A DNA stretch of 64,000 nucleotides from Actinomadura viridilutea (GTDB taxonomy: Bacteria; Actinomycetota; Actinomycetes; Streptosporangiales; Streptosporangiaceae): contig PVNI01000005.1 in NCBI GenBank assembly GCA_003001795.1, positions 124,001-188,000 on the forward strand, read 5' to 3'. The position numbers and the translations under genes were made by a program. Each line of letters opens with the position of its first letter. Position 1 is the first letter of the stretch. The notes under the pieces were generated by a model, which worked only from the letters and a program-made list of their open reading frames with translations, ran no database searches and had not been told where the DNA came from. Positions 8,056-17,138 of this stretch are shown piece after piece.

Positions 8056-9084
8056 TCAGGACAGGCGGACGGCGCCGGCGCCCGGCACGATCTCCCCGAG
8101 CACCCACGCGGGCACGTCCCGTCCGGCCAGCAGCTCCAGCGCGGCGTCGGCCCGGTCCGGGGCCACGATCGCGACCATGCCGACGCCCAGGTTGAACGTC
8201 TTGTCCATCTCGGCGTCCGGGACCTTGCCGTACTCCTGCAGCACCCGGAACACCGGCGGCACCGTCCAGGACGACCGGCTCAGCACCGCGTCGACCGTGC
8301 CCGGCAGCGACCGCGCCAGGTTGCCCGCCAGCCCGCCGCCGGTGATGTGCGCGAACGCCCGGACCGCGCCCGACCGGGCCAGCGCCAGGCAGTCCTGGGC
8401 GTAGATGCGGGTGGGGGTGAGCAGCTCCTCGCCGAGCGGGCGGCCGAGCTCCGCGGGCACGGCGTCCAGGGTCAGGTCGGTGGTGGCGAGGATGTGCCGC
8501 ACGAGCGAGTACCCGTTGGCGTGGATGCCGGACGACGCCATGCCCAGCACCACGTCCCCCGGCCGGACCCGGTCGGGTCCGAGCAGCTCGTCGGCCTCGA
8601 CGACGCCCGTGCCGGCGCCCGCCAGGTCGAACTCGTCCGGCTCCAGCAGTCCGGGGTGCTCGGCGGTCTCGCCGCCGATGAGGGCGCATCCGGCGAGCCG
8701 GCACGCGTCGGCGATGCCGCCGACGATGTCGGCGATCCGCTCCGGGACGACCTTGCCGCAGGCGATGTAGTCGGTCATGAACAGCGGCTCGGCCCCGCAC
8801 ACCGCCAGGTCGTCGATGACCATGGCGACCAGGTCGTGCCCGACGGTGTCGTAGACGCCGAGGCGCCGGGCCAGGTCGACCTTGGTGCCGACGCCGTCGG
8901 TGGACGTGGCCAGCAGGGGCCTGCGGTACCGGGTCAGCGCCGACGCGTCGAACAGCCCGGCGAACCCGCTGGCGTCGTCCACGACCTCCGGCCGCCGCGA
9001 CCGCGCCACGCGCGCCTTCATCAGTTCGACGGCCCGTTCCCCGGCCGCGATGTCGACCCCGGCCGCCTCGTACGAGGTGCTCAT
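8056..9084 (-). CDS. purM: Phosphoribosylformylglycinamidine cyclo-ligase (AIR synthase)
   Basis: PurM converts FGAM plus ATP to aminoimidazole ribonucleotide, step five of purine synthesis. The 342-residue product shows the family motifs: the ATP-loop region STDGVGTKVDLARRLGVYDT, DLVAMVIDDLAVCGAEPLF, ALIGGETAEHPGL and the C-terminal HITGGGLAGNLARSLP. The ATG at 9084 follows AAGCGGGAG. It lies 32 bases downstream of the purF stop on the same strand, so the two form an operon. Its substrate is made by PurL/Q/S encoded 14-20 kb away. Confidence 0.95.
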   Translation of the reverse strand: MSTSYEAAGVDIAAGERAVELMKARVARSRRPEVVDDASGFAGLFDASALTRYRRPLLATSTDGVGTKVDLARRLGVYDTVGHDLVAMVIDDLAVCGAEPLFMTDYIACGKVVPERIADIVGGIADACRLAGCALIGGETAEHPGLLEPDEFDLAGAGTGVVEADELLGPDRVRPGDVVLGMASSGIHANGYSLVRHILATTDLTLDAVPAELGRPLGEELLTPTRIYAQDCLALARSGAVRAFAHITGGGLAGNLARSLPGTVDAVLSRSSWTVPPVFRVLQEYGKVPDAEMDKTFNLGVGMVAIVAPDRADAALELLAGRDVPAWVLGEIVPGAGAVRLS

Positions 9085-9116
9085 CTCCCGCTTTCCTCGG
9101 TTGTCGCGCTGCACGG

Positions 9117-10607
9117 TCACGAGCGGGACGGCTCCAGCAGGTGCTTGCCGCGGGCGTCCTCCTCGACCGGGATCGGGTACTCCCCGTCGAAGCAGGCGCG
9201 GCACAGCCGTCCCTTGGGCACCTGGGACGCGGCGATCAGCGCGTCCAGCGAGATGTAGCCGAGGCTGTCGGCCCCGATGGAGTCGCGGATCTCCTCGACC
9301 GACAGGTTCCCGGCGATCAGCTCGGCGCGGGTGGCGAAGTCGATGCCGTAGAAGCACGGCCAGGCCACCGGCGGGCTGGAGATCCGCACGTGCACTTCGG
9401 CGGCGCCCGCGTCGCGCAGCATCGCCACGATCGCGCGCTGGGTGTTGCCGCGGACGATCGAGTCGTCCACCACCACCAGGCGTTTGCCTTCGATGGCCTC
9501 GCGCAGCGGGTTCAGCTTCAGCCGGATGCCGAGCTGGCGGATGGTCTGCGACGGCTGGATGAACGTCCGGCCGACGTAGGAGTTCTTCACCAGGCCCTGG
9601 CCGTACGGGATGCCGGACGCCTCGGCGTACCCGATCGCGGCCGGCGTGCCCGACTCGGGCGTCGGGATCACCAGGTCGGCGTCGACGGGGTGCTCGCGGG
9701 CCAGGCGCCGCCCCACCTCCACCCGGGCGGCGTGCACGCTGCGCCCGGCGATCGTGGTGTCGGGGCGCGCCAGGTACACGTACTCGAACAGGCAGCCCTT
9801 GGGCCGCGGCTCGGCGAACCGCTCGGACCGCACGCCCTCGCCGTCGATCGCGACCAGTTCCCCCGGCTCGATCTCGCGCACGAACGCGGCGCCGACGATG
9901 TCCAGGGCGGCGGTCTCCGAGGCCACCACCCAGCCGCCGAGCTCCTCCAGACGGCCGAGCACCAGCGGCCGGACGCCCTGGGGGTCGCGCGCGGCGCACA
10001 GGGTGTGCTCGTCCATGAACACCAGCGAGTAGGCGCCCCGCGCGTCCGGCAGGACCTGCCGGGCCGCCGCGATCGGGTCGCCCGGCCCGCCGCCCGACTC
10101 GCGGGCGGCCGCCTCCATGCGGGTGGCCATGAGCGCCGTCAGCACCTCGGTGTCGGTGGTGGCGGTCAGCACGCCCGGCTCCAGCCGCTTGGCCAGCTCC
10201 GGCGTATTGATCAGGTTGCCGTTGTGCGCCAGCGCCAGCCCCCCGGCGTCGGTGGACCGGAACGTCGGCTGGGCGTTCTCCCACGTCGGCGAGCCGGTGG
10301 TGGAGTACCGGCAGTGTCCGACGGCCATGTGCCCGCGCAGGGTGTTGAGCACCGACTCGTCGAAGACCTGCGACACCAGGCCCATGTCCTTGAACACCAC
10401 GATCCGCGTCCCGTCGCTGACCGCGATGCCGGCCGACTCCTGCCCTCGGTGCTGCAGCGCGTACAGTCCGTAGTAGGCGAGCTTGCTCACCTCCGCCTGA
10501 GCCGCCGCGTCCGGGCGCACCCAGACTCCGAAGACTCCGCAGGCGTCCCGCGGGGGGCGGTCGAAGGGATCGAGGTCGTGGCTCAGACGTCCATCACCGT
10601 GAGGCAC
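9117..10607 (-). CDS. purF: Amidophosphoribosyltransferase
   Basis: PurF transfers ammonia from glutamine to PRPP, the first committed step of purine synthesis. The product is 496 residues. A 22-residue propeptide precedes the catalytic Cys23 (RDACGVFGV), as in Bacillus-type enzymes that lose the propeptide. The Ntn-glutaminase domain contains LQHRGQESAGIAV. The phosphoribosyltransferase domain has the PRPP loop VVVDDSIVRGNTQRAIV. Start is GTG 10607 with only a weak GGCTGG ribosome site. It is the upstream gene of the purF-purM operon. Confidence 0.95.
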   Translation of the reverse strand: MPHGDGRLSHDLDPFDRPPRDACGVFGVWVRPDAAAQAEVSKLAYYGLYALQHRGQESAGIAVSDGTRIVVFKDMGLVSQVFDESVLNTLRGHMAVGHCRYSTTGSPTWENAQPTFRSTDAGGLALAHNGNLINTPELAKRLEPGVLTATTDTEVLTALMATRMEAAARESGGGPGDPIAAARQVLPDARGAYSLVFMDEHTLCAARDPQGVRPLVLGRLEELGGWVVASETAALDIVGAAFVREIEPGELVAIDGEGVRSERFAEPRPKGCLFEYVYLARPDTTIAGRSVHAARVEVGRRLAREHPVDADLVIPTPESGTPAAIGYAEASGIPYGQGLVKNSYVGRTFIQPSQTIRQLGIRLKLNPLREAIEGKRLVVVDDSIVRGNTQRAIVAMLRDAGAAEVHVRISSPPVAWPCFYGIDFATRAELIAGNLSVEEIRDSIGADSLGYISLDALIAASQVPKGRLCRACFDGEYPIPVEEDARGKHLLEPSRS

Positions 10608-10686
10608 CCAGCCAGTCTAGATGCCCCTTTCCCCTGCTCCCATCAGCACAGCTCCCCAACCGCCCCGGAAAGGACCGTTTCACCGG

Positions 10687-12828
10687 TCAGGCGGGCAGTT
10701 GGCCGACAATCTGAGGGTTGAGCAGGTCCCGCACCTTGGCGTACGGCGCGGCGCGCGTCTCGACGGGGCAGTCGCTGCCCTCGCCGTCCGTGATCACCTC
10801 GAGGTGGTCGGGGCCCAGGAAGACGGTGATCAAAGGGGGATCCAGCGCCGGGTATCCCCGGTGTCCAGCCATGACGCTGCGTTTGGGGAAGAAGTCCGAG
10901 CGGACGGGGTGCTCGTCCGTGCACCCCTCAGGGCCCCAATACGACCACTGGCTCTTGACCGTTGTCCGGCTCCACAGGGTGCTGATGCCCGGCCCGGTGA
11001 GCGTCTCCGGCTTGAGGATGTCCTCGGCGGTGTAGGCGCGGCCTGTTTTCAGATCGACGGTGACGGCCCCTCCGGGAAGCTTTCCGTCCAAGCGCAGGCA
11101 CCTGCCGCTGCTGTCGTCGTACAGCTCGCTGCTGTTGGAGTACTTCACCGAGATCAGCGTCGGGCCGTTGACGCCGATGCTGGCGCGCATGGACACCAGG
11201 GCACTAGGTGTGCACGCGACTCTTGATTCTTCGCTAGACGCCTGGGAACGCTGGATCGTCCAGTCGAGCGGGGCGCGCAGCGCCTGGTCCACCCGCTGCC
11301 GGACGGCCGGGTCCGCGGGACCGGTGAGCCGCGCGTACTTCGCGCGCACCTCGACCCGCTGCCCGTTGAGCATCTCCCGCTGGTCGACAAGCGCGGCCGC
11401 CACGGGACGCGCCGAGGACGTGGCTGTGGGCCGGGCCGATGCCCCGTCCCGCGGGAGGGCCGAGACAACGGCGACGCCTCCTCCCGCCACCAGTGCGACC
11501 CCGACCGCGCCCGCCGCAATCACGACACCGGCGCCGACTTTCGCCCCTCCAGCCCCGGCTGCGGCCGTCGCTCCACCGCTCACAGCCGCCCCGCCGGCGC
11601 CGCCGCCCGTGGCCGTCCCGCCGGCGCCGCCGGCCGCGGCGGCCTCGCCGGCGGATCCCGCGGCATGGGCGCCTGCGGCGGACGAAGCGTGGCCGGTCGC
11701 CGCGGAGGCTCCGGCACCGGACGTACCGCTGGACGCGGCCGTCCCGCCTGCGCTTCCGCTCGAGGCGGCCCCGGACGTCACCGCGCCGCTCGAACCGGCG
11801 CCGGACGCGGCCGTCCCGCCTGCGGTCCCGCCGGAGACGGCCGCGCCTCCAGCGCCGCCACCGGATGCGGCCGCACCTCCTGTGGCTCCGCCGGACGCAG
11901 CCCCGCCGGACGCGGCCACACCGCCTGCGGAGACCGCGCCGCCTCCGGCGCCGCCGGCGGAGTGCAACAAGGCGGCCAGCGGGAAGAATGACGCCAGCGC
12001 GGCGGCCGCGCCCGCCAGGGCTTGGACCGCACGGGTCTCCCAGTCCGGCCCGTACGCCGCAGTGGCGGCCTCCTCAAGTTCCTGGACGAACTCGGCGGCT
12101 TCCCCGGGACGCTCCTCGGCGGACTTGGCCATGCCACGAGACAGCAGCGAGCGGACCGCCTCGGGCGCCTCCTCCACCGGAGGCGGCGCGTGCAGGTGGG
12201 CCTCCTGCAGCGCCTCGGTGGAGTCGCCGACGAAGGGACGCCGTCCGGTCAGGCACTCGAAGAAGACGCAGGTGGCGGCGTAGACGTCGGTGGCCGGGAC
12301 GGCCGGTTCACCACGCCACTGCTCCGGCGCCATATAGGCGGGCGTGCCCGACCTGTCGCCCTGACCGGCCAGCACCGCGATGCCAAAGTCGATCAGCTTG
12401 CTCAGCCCGTCGGAGCGCACCACGACGTTGGAGGGCTTGTAGTCGCGGTGCACCACCCCGACGCGATGCGCGGCGGCCAACCCGAGCAGCGAGCCCTTCA
12501 TCACCAGCAGCGCCGCCTCGGGTTCGAGCGTGCCGTGGTGCTCCAACACTTGCTTGAGCGAGACCCCGTCGATGGCCTCCATGACGAGCGCCGCGCCGTA
12601 CTCGCTCTCCACCAGCCGGTACAGCCTCGCGACATGAGGATCGTCCACCCGGCCGAGCAGCACGGCCTCGCGGCGCAGCAGCTTCTTCTGCTCGGCGTCC
12701 GCCCGCACGTACTTGATCGCGACAGGGGTGCCCGACTCCTGGTGCCGGGCCAGCACGACACGGCCCTGAGCCCCCGCGCCCAGCTCACGCAGTTCCTCGA
12801 AACCGGCGATACGCCATGCCCCGCTCAA
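10687..12828 (-). CDS. Transmembrane Ser/Thr protein kinase, copy A
   Basis: The PASTA-less receptor kinase has an N-terminal kinase domain with G17-x-G-x-x-G22, Lys39 in VAIK, Glu54 of helix C, H127-R-D129-Y-K-P-S-N, D147-F-G and APEQW, so it should be active. A long Gly/Ala/Ser-rich linker follows. One membrane helix (VVIAAGAVGVALVAGGGVAV) then leads to an extracellular domain with TVDLKTGRAYTAEDILKP, resembling DUF3298/RsiV-type modules. The start is TTG 12828 behind AAGGAGG; the frame stays open upstream. Copy B at 13028-14839 is nearly identical in kinase and sensor domains but has a linker about 110 residues shorter. Ligand and targets are unknown. Confidence 0.88.
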   Translation of the reverse strand: MSGAWRIAGFEELRELGAGAQGRVVLARHQESGTPVAIKYVRADAEQKKLLRREAVLLGRVDDPHVARLYRLVESEYGAALVMEAIDGVSLKQVLEHHGTLEPEAALLVMKGSLLGLAAAHRVGVVHRDYKPSNVVVRSDGLSKLIDFGIAVLAGQGDRSGTPAYMAPEQWRGEPAVPATDVYAATCVFFECLTGRRPFVGDSTEALQEAHLHAPPPVEEAPEAVRSLLSRGMAKSAEERPGEAAEFVQELEEAATAAYGPDWETRAVQALAGAAAALASFFPLAALLHSAGGAGGGAVSAGGVAASGGAASGGATGGAAASGGGAGGAAVSGGTAGGTAASGAGSSGAVTSGAASSGSAGGTAASSGTSGAGASAATGHASSAAGAHAAGSAGEAAAAGGAGGTATGGGAGGAAVSGGATAAAGAGGAKVGAGVVIAAGAVGVALVAGGGVAVVSALPRDGASARPTATSSARPVAAALVDQREMLNGQRVEVRAKYARLTGPADPAVRQRVDQALRAPLDWTIQRSQASSEESRVACTPSALVSMRASIGVNGPTLISVKYSNSSELYDDSSGRCLRLDGKLPGGAVTVDLKTGRAYTAEDILKPETLTGPGISTLWSRTTVKSQWSYWGPEGCTDEHPVRSDFFPKRSVMAGHRGYPALDPPLITVFLGPDHLEVITDGEGSDCPVETRAAPYAKVRDLLNPQIVGQLPA

Positions 12829-12920
12829 CGTTCCTCCTTGTTCCGCCCTCCAAGGGAAACCATTGGGTGTGATGCACGTTCGGCGACACCGGTTGGACCG
12901 AGCGTCATAGCCGCTCTTCG
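12829..12920 (-). repeat. Duplicated upstream region of the kinase genes
   Basis: The 90 or so bases upstream of kinase A match those upstream of kinase B (14840-14933). Both share the ribosome site, CCCTCCAA-GGAAACCATTGG and the later TTGGAC-GAGCGTCAT segments with scattered changes. The shared promoter suggests both genes were regulated alike when duplicated. Confidence 0.7.
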
Positions 12921-13027
12921 GCGTATGGGGCGGGCGCGGGAGCATGGATCGGCGCGTCTGTGGTGCTCCGTCGTGGGGCTGCCCATGGCGCTGTCCCCGA
13001 CCGCCCCGCGATGAGCGGTTTCGCTGC

Positions 13028-14839
13028 TCAGGCGGGCAGATGGCGGAGGATCTGCGGGTTCAGCAGGTCCCGCACCTTGGCATAGGGCGCGGTGCGCCTC
13101 TCACGGACGCAGTCGCTACCTCCTCTGTCCGTGACCACCTCGATGTGGTCGGACGCCAGGAAAACAGTCAACGACGGGGGAAACTGCGTCGTATATCCCG
13201 GGGGCCTGCTGGGGAAGAAGTCGGAGCGGTCCGGGTACCCCTCATCGCATCTCTGCGACCCCCAAACCGCACCCCAAGGCTCTTCCCCCTCGATAAGCGT
13301 CGTCCGGCTGAAGAGGGTGCGGATGCCCGACCGGGTAAGCGTCTCCGGCTTGAGGATGTCCTCGGCGGTGTAGGTGCGCCCCGTCTTGAGGTCGACGGTG
13401 ACAGTCCAGCCGGGGTACCGCCCGTCTGAGGGAGCACAGTGCGTGCTGTAGTTGTTGTATCGCACCGAGAGCAGCGACGGCCCATTGATGCCGATGCGGG
13501 CGGTCAAGGACGCCACTGCGTTGCGCGTGCACTGGGAGCTGCCCTGGGGATCGACAATCTGGATCGCCCAGTCCAGCGGGGCGCGCAGCGCCTGATCCAC
13601 TCGCTGCCGGACGGCCGGGTCCGCGGGACCGGTGAGCCGCGCGTACTGCGCGCGAATCTCGAGCCGTCTTTCGGAGAACGTCTGTCGCTGTTCGACAAGC
13701 GTGGCCGCCACGGGCCGCACCGAGGACGTGGGCCGGCCCGATGCCCCGTCCCGGTCGAAGCCCGAGACGACGGCAGCCCCTCCTCCCACCACCAGCGCGA
13801 CCCCGACCGCGCCCGCCGCGACCGCGGCACCGGCGCCGACCTTCGCCCCTGCGGCCCCGGCCGCGGCCGTCGCTCCACCGCTCGCAGCCGCCCCACCGGT
13901 GCCGCCGGCCGCGGCGGTCTCGCCGGCTGCTCCGGCTGCGCCCGAGATCGCCGCGCCCCCGGAGCCGCCGCCGGAGAACAAGGCGGCCAGAGGGAACAAG
14001 GACGCCAGCGCGGCGGCCGCGCCCGCCAGGGCGCGGACGGCCCGGGACTCCCAGTCCGGCCCGTACGCAGCAGAGGCCGCGGCCTCGACCTCACGGACGA
14101 ACTCCGCGACCTCCCCAGGACGCTCCTCGGCGGACTTGGCCATGCCGCGAGACAGCAGCGAGCGGACCGCCTCGGGGGCCTCCTCCACGGGCGGAGGCGC
14201 ATGCAGATGGGCCTCGCGCAGCGCCTCGGCCGAGTCGCCGACGAACGGACGCCGCCCGGTCAAACACTCGAAGAACACGCAGGTGGCGGCGTAGACGTCG
14301 GTGGCCGGGACGGCCGGTTCGCCCCGCCACTGCTCCGGCGCCATATAGGCGGGCGTGCCCGACCTGCCCCCTTGCCCCGCAACGACCGCGATACCGAAAT
14401 CGATCAGCTTGCTCAGCCCGTCGGAGCGCACCACGACGTTGGAGGGCTTGTAGTCCCGGTGCACTACACCGACGCGATGCGCGGCGGCCAACCCGAGCAG
14501 CGAGCCCTTCATCACCAGCAGCGCCGCCTCCGGCTCGAGCGCGCCGTGGTGCTCCAGCACCCGCTTAAGGGAAACCCCGTCGATGGCCTCCATGACGAGC
14601 GCCGCGCCGTATTCGCTCTCCACCAGCCGATACAGCCGCGCGACATGAGGATCGTCCACCCGCCCGAGCAGCACCGCCTCACGACGCAGCAGCTCCCTCT
14701 GCTCGGCGTCCGCGGACACATACTTGATCGCGACAGGGGTGCCCGACTCCTCGTGCCGCGCCAGCACCACCCGGCCCTGAGCCCCTGCGCCCAGCTCACG
14801 CAGTTCCTCGAAACCGGCGACCCGCCATACCGCTGGCAA
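13028..14839 (-). CDS. Transmembrane Ser/Thr protein kinase, copy B
   Basis: The 603-residue paralogue of copy A has the same start context (TTG 14839 after GGAGGAACG) and the same kinase motifs at the same residue numbers (K39, E54, H127-R-D-Y-K-P-S-N, D147-F-G). It also has the APEQW loop, a shorter Gly/Ala linker, one membrane helix and the extracellular TVDLKTGRTYTAEDILKP domain. Its ectodomain differs from copy A mainly in the Cys-containing loops. The promoter region (14840-14945) and the 3' flank also match copy A. This marks a tandem duplication of a whole unit rather than of the coding part alone. Both are on the minus strand, transcribed toward purF. Confidence 0.88.
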   Translation of the reverse strand: MPAVWRVAGFEELRELGAGAQGRVVLARHEESGTPVAIKYVSADAEQRELLRREAVLLGRVDDPHVARLYRLVESEYGAALVMEAIDGVSLKRVLEHHGALEPEAALLVMKGSLLGLAAAHRVGVVHRDYKPSNVVVRSDGLSKLIDFGIAVVAGQGGRSGTPAYMAPEQWRGEPAVPATDVYAATCVFFECLTGRRPFVGDSAEALREAHLHAPPPVEEAPEAVRSLLSRGMAKSAEERPGEVAEFVREVEAAASAAYGPDWESRAVRALAGAAAALASLFPLAALFSGGGSGGAAISGAAGAAGETAAAGGTGGAAASGGATAAAGAAGAKVGAGAAVAAGAVGVALVVGGGAAVVSGFDRDGASGRPTSSVRPVAATLVEQRQTFSERRLEIRAQYARLTGPADPAVRQRVDQALRAPLDWAIQIVDPQGSSQCTRNAVASLTARIGINGPSLLSVRYNNYSTHCAPSDGRYPGWTVTVDLKTGRTYTAEDILKPETLTRSGIRTLFSRTTLIEGEEPWGAVWGSQRCDEGYPDRSDFFPSRPPGYTTQFPPSLTVFLASDHIEVVTDRGGSDCVRERRTAPYAKVRDLLNPQILRHLPA

Positions 14840-14959
14840 CGTTCCTCCTCGTCCCGCCCTCCAAAGGAAACCATTGGATGTGATGAACGTTCGGCGTCTC
14901 TGGTTGGACTGAGCGTCATGGCGCTGTTCGGCCCGACGCATGGCGGGCGCCGTTCCCAT

Positions 14960-15392
14960 TCGAGGTGATCGATCAGCCGTCCCGGGACCTGCACTGGGTG
15001 CCGCCCAAGGTCGCCGCCGACTACGCGGTCCGTGGGCGGCCCCGGCCGCGAGCCCTAATTGATTGGCGTCAGTTTCCCCCGGGCCTCCCGACCACGAACG
15101 GTAGTGCCAGCCGGACGGCGTCGGCGTCGCCTTTCGTGTCCCCGAGGGGCGTCGGTGCGGCCTGAAGCATGGCCGTCAGCTCCTCTGGTGACGGTAGATG
15201 GCCGTCTACGTTTCACCTCCGTCACTCACTCAGAGACTCACGCAGGCAACGCCCAGCAGCGAACCCCGCGAATGCTTCAAATTCGCGCTCGGCGGATCAC
15301 TCAACGCGCCTCCGCATCGGCCACTACCTAGAGCATCGACATCACCTGGATTTGTGTCGCCGGACACAAATCCCGGTCACCCGGCACGCATT
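14960..15392. other. Gene-free stretch, 430 bases
   Basis: A 66-codon open frame at 14965-15165 exists on the plus strand, but it has no ribosome site and no family I recognise. Base composition falls toward 55-60% GC between about 15200 and 15400, unlike the flanking genes, consistent with an accessory insertion at this point. Confidence 0.4.
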
Positions 15393-15950
15393 TCAGCTGA
15401 TGAGCAGCGGCACCCAGATCGCGATGTTGCCGATGGCCACCAGGCTCATGGAGCACTGCAGGAACGAGTGCTCGCGCCAGATGATTTTCGACAGCGCGAT
15501 CAGCTGCGTGCCCAACACGATCTTGTGACGCTGCTCGTTGCCGCTTTCGAGCGCGTCGACCAGCTCGGCCGGACGCCAGCGCCGCGGATGCCCGAAGTAG
15601 ACGTAGCTGCGACGCCAGTTCCGCTTGGCCTCCCGGCGGTTGAGCTGCGGGAACACCGCCGCTCCCGCCAGCACGATCGCGCACGCCACGAGCGCGACCC
15701 CGACACGGAAGGTCCACGTCTCCAGGGGCGTGAGCTGCTGGATCCGCTTTCCGGTCCGCACGAAAGCGACGATCATGCTCAGGATCGCGGTTTCGATCGC
15801 GAGGATCACGGACGCCTTCGCGTCCACCTTCGCGGTCCAATCATGCAGCGCCTGATTGACGCGCCACGCATAAGCTTCGAAGGACTCCTGGTCGTCCTCG
15901 TCCTGCCGGCGGCGCTGATCTGCCGACGGGTGTCCGGTTGCCTGCGCCAT
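15393..15950 (-). CDS. Pycsar-effector-type membrane protein (DUF5706/PycTM-like)
   Basis: The 185-residue product has a soluble N-terminal segment followed by the family motif H36-D-W-T-A-K-V-D-A-K-A-S, then two membrane helices (about 47-64 and 80-101). A cytosolic part with YFGHPRRWRPAELVDAL follows, then a Leu/Ile-rich helix pair and a last membrane segment (about 160-182). In this family PycTM proteins are the membrane-damaging effectors of Pycsar anti-phage immunity, triggered by cCMP or cUMP. The start is ATG 15950 with GGAGGG five bases upstream; the frame is open further upstream through a 12-base repeat. I see no nucleotidyl cyclase gene nearby, so either it is an orphan or its partner is distant. 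Lower local GC fits transfer. Confidence 0.65.
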   Translation of the reverse strand: MAQATGHPSADQRRRQDEDDQESFEAYAWRVNQALHDWTAKVDAKASVILAIETAILSMIVAFVRTGKRIQQLTPLETWTFRVGVALVACAIVLAGAAVFPQLNRREAKRNWRRSYVYFGHPRRWRPAELVDALESGNEQRHKIVLGTQLIALSKIIWREHSFLQCSMSLVAIGNIAIWVPLLIS

Positions 15951-15982
15951 CGTCCCTCCGCCGCACTGACCGTCCCTCGAGA

Positions 15983-16018
15983 ACATCTCTCGAGACGTCT
16001 CTTGAGACATCTCTTCAG
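15983..16018. repeat. Three 12-bp tandem repeats upstream of the PycTM-like gene
   Basis: ACATCTCTCGAG, ACGTCTCTTGAG and ACATCTCTTCAG follow each other at 15983-16018, 33 bases before the chosen start. If the long frame is used they encode repeated MSQE/TSRE-like tetrapeptides. If not, they lie in the promoter or leader. Confidence 0.75.
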
Positions 16019-16436
16019 ACGCTTCAGCGAGGAGGCTCGATTCAGCGACACAAGGATCTAACTCGCAGGTAATAATTCGGACGACAATTCGCCCAATCCG
16101 CCACATGTTTCAGATCGAGAGAGGGATCTCCGCGAGTCGGGTCTTCAACGAAGACCTCAGGCACGACCGTCATCGCGGAGACCGGCCGCTTCTGCAAGTT
16201 CCGGGTGCCACTGCACTCGTGCCCCACGCCTCCATCACCGCGAACGAACGTCGCACCACCAGGCGGCACGGTGACCGTTGATGAGCGGCTCCCGGGACGA
16301 CTCCGCCGGCCCCTGCCAGACGTGATGCGGATCTACCGGTTTGAAGGGAGTTCTTACACGACCTTTACCGGTGTAGGCGGCGGGGGGTGAGGCGCGAAAG
16401 GAAATCTGGTGGGCGACACCGGGGGAGGATGCGCAG
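16019..16436. other. Intergenic region without a supported gene
   Basis: The stretch is lower in GC than its surroundings and holds only short frames lacking ribosome sites. Promoters for the divergent PycTM-like and DUF4190 genes must lie here. A sequence near 16334-16373 has two CCGGT...ACCGG-type half sites. Confidence 0.35.
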
Positions 16437-16802
16437 ATGACGATGCCGGGCTACCAGACGTTCTCGCCGCCGACCGCCTCGACCGGGCGTGGGGGCATGG
16501 CCGTCGCGTCGGTGGTGCTCGGGGTCGTCGGCCTGCCGGCGTTGGTGCTGTGCGGGCTCGGCCTGCCGATGGCGCTGGTGGGGCTGGTGCTGGGGATCGT
16601 CGCGGCGACCCGCGGGCCGCGGCGGGGCACCGCCGTGGCGGGGGTCGTGTGCTCCACCTTGACGCTGGCGATCGGCGGTGTGGCGCTCTTCTTCCTGCTG
16701 ACCAAGGCCGCCGAGTGCGGCGACCGGAACGTGTACCCCGATGACGCGGCGCGGCGGCAGTGCGTCGAGCGGGAGTTCCCCTTCGCCGAGGCCCGGTCCT
16801 AG
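16437..16802 (+). CDS. DUF4190-type small membrane protein
   Basis: The 121-residue product has a Pro/Ser/Thr N-terminal tail and two membrane helices: MAVASVVLGVVGLPALVLCG running to MALVGLVLGIVAATRG, and VAGVVCSTLTLAIGGVALFF. A short polar tail with two Cys follows. The pattern AVASLVLGI...GLVLGIVAL...AIAGLVLG typifies DUF4190 proteins, which are widespread in actinobacteria next to kinases and secretion genes. No function is established. Start ATG 16437 has GGAGG 9-10 bases upstream; ATG 16443 is an alternative. It is a single gene. Confidence 0.7.
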   Translation: MTMPGYQTFSPPTASTGRGGMAVASVVLGVVGLPALVLCGLGLPMALVGLVLGIVAATRGPRRGTAVAGVVCSTLTLAIGGVALFFLLTKAAECGDRNVYPDDAARRQCVEREFPFAEARS

Positions 16803-16861
16803 GCGTGCTGTTCGGGCACGTGATCCAGGCCGTTCTCGAACGACAAAGGGCCTTCTCGTTC

Positions 16862-17090
16862 CGGTGTGAATTTGCGACATCTGCACCGACGTCCAGGAGG
16901 CCTCGCCTCCCACCGTGACGTCCCGTTGACCCCGACCGGACGCGTGCGCCTGGCCCGGTGTGTCGTGGAGGAGGCCGACCGCTGGGCCGCCGAACGCTTC
17001 GGCGTCAGCCGCACGACTTCCGCACAGTGGGCCGCCCGCACCGCGGCCATCGGCGCCCCCGATCTCTGGTCGGCCGCCCGCCACCTGCCC
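16862..17090 (+). pseudogene. Remnant of an IS481-family transposase, N-terminal part
   Basis: The plus frame gives SHRDVPLTPTGRVRLARCVV, then AAERFGVSRTTSAQW and RTAAIGAPDL. This matches the N-terminal helix-turn-helix of IS481 transposases (SHRNA-LTP-GR-RL, then GVSR-TA-KW). The DDE domain is absent, and what follows is unrelated. The upstream GTGTGAATTTGCGACATCTG resembles the leader of such elements. It is transposon debris and marks this patch as an insertion site. Confidence 0.5.
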
Positions 17091-17138
17091 GGTCGTGGGC
17101 GCTTCTATCCCGGCCCGCCGGGGCGGTCGATCACCGAG

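Noticed and set aside
8056..10284. 742-codon open frame spanning purM and part of purF
   Set aside because: Its first two thirds are an Arg/Gly/Ala-rich shadow of purF; only the purM portion from 9084 is real.
11060..12283. 407-codon plus-strand frame, and 372- and 330-codon relatives
   Set aside because: They lie opposite the Gly/Ala-rich linker of kinase A and are compositional shadows without a ribosome site.
14965..15165. 66-codon frame after the kinase pair
   Set aside because: No ribosome site, no family match by eye, and the composition drifts; left as unannotated.
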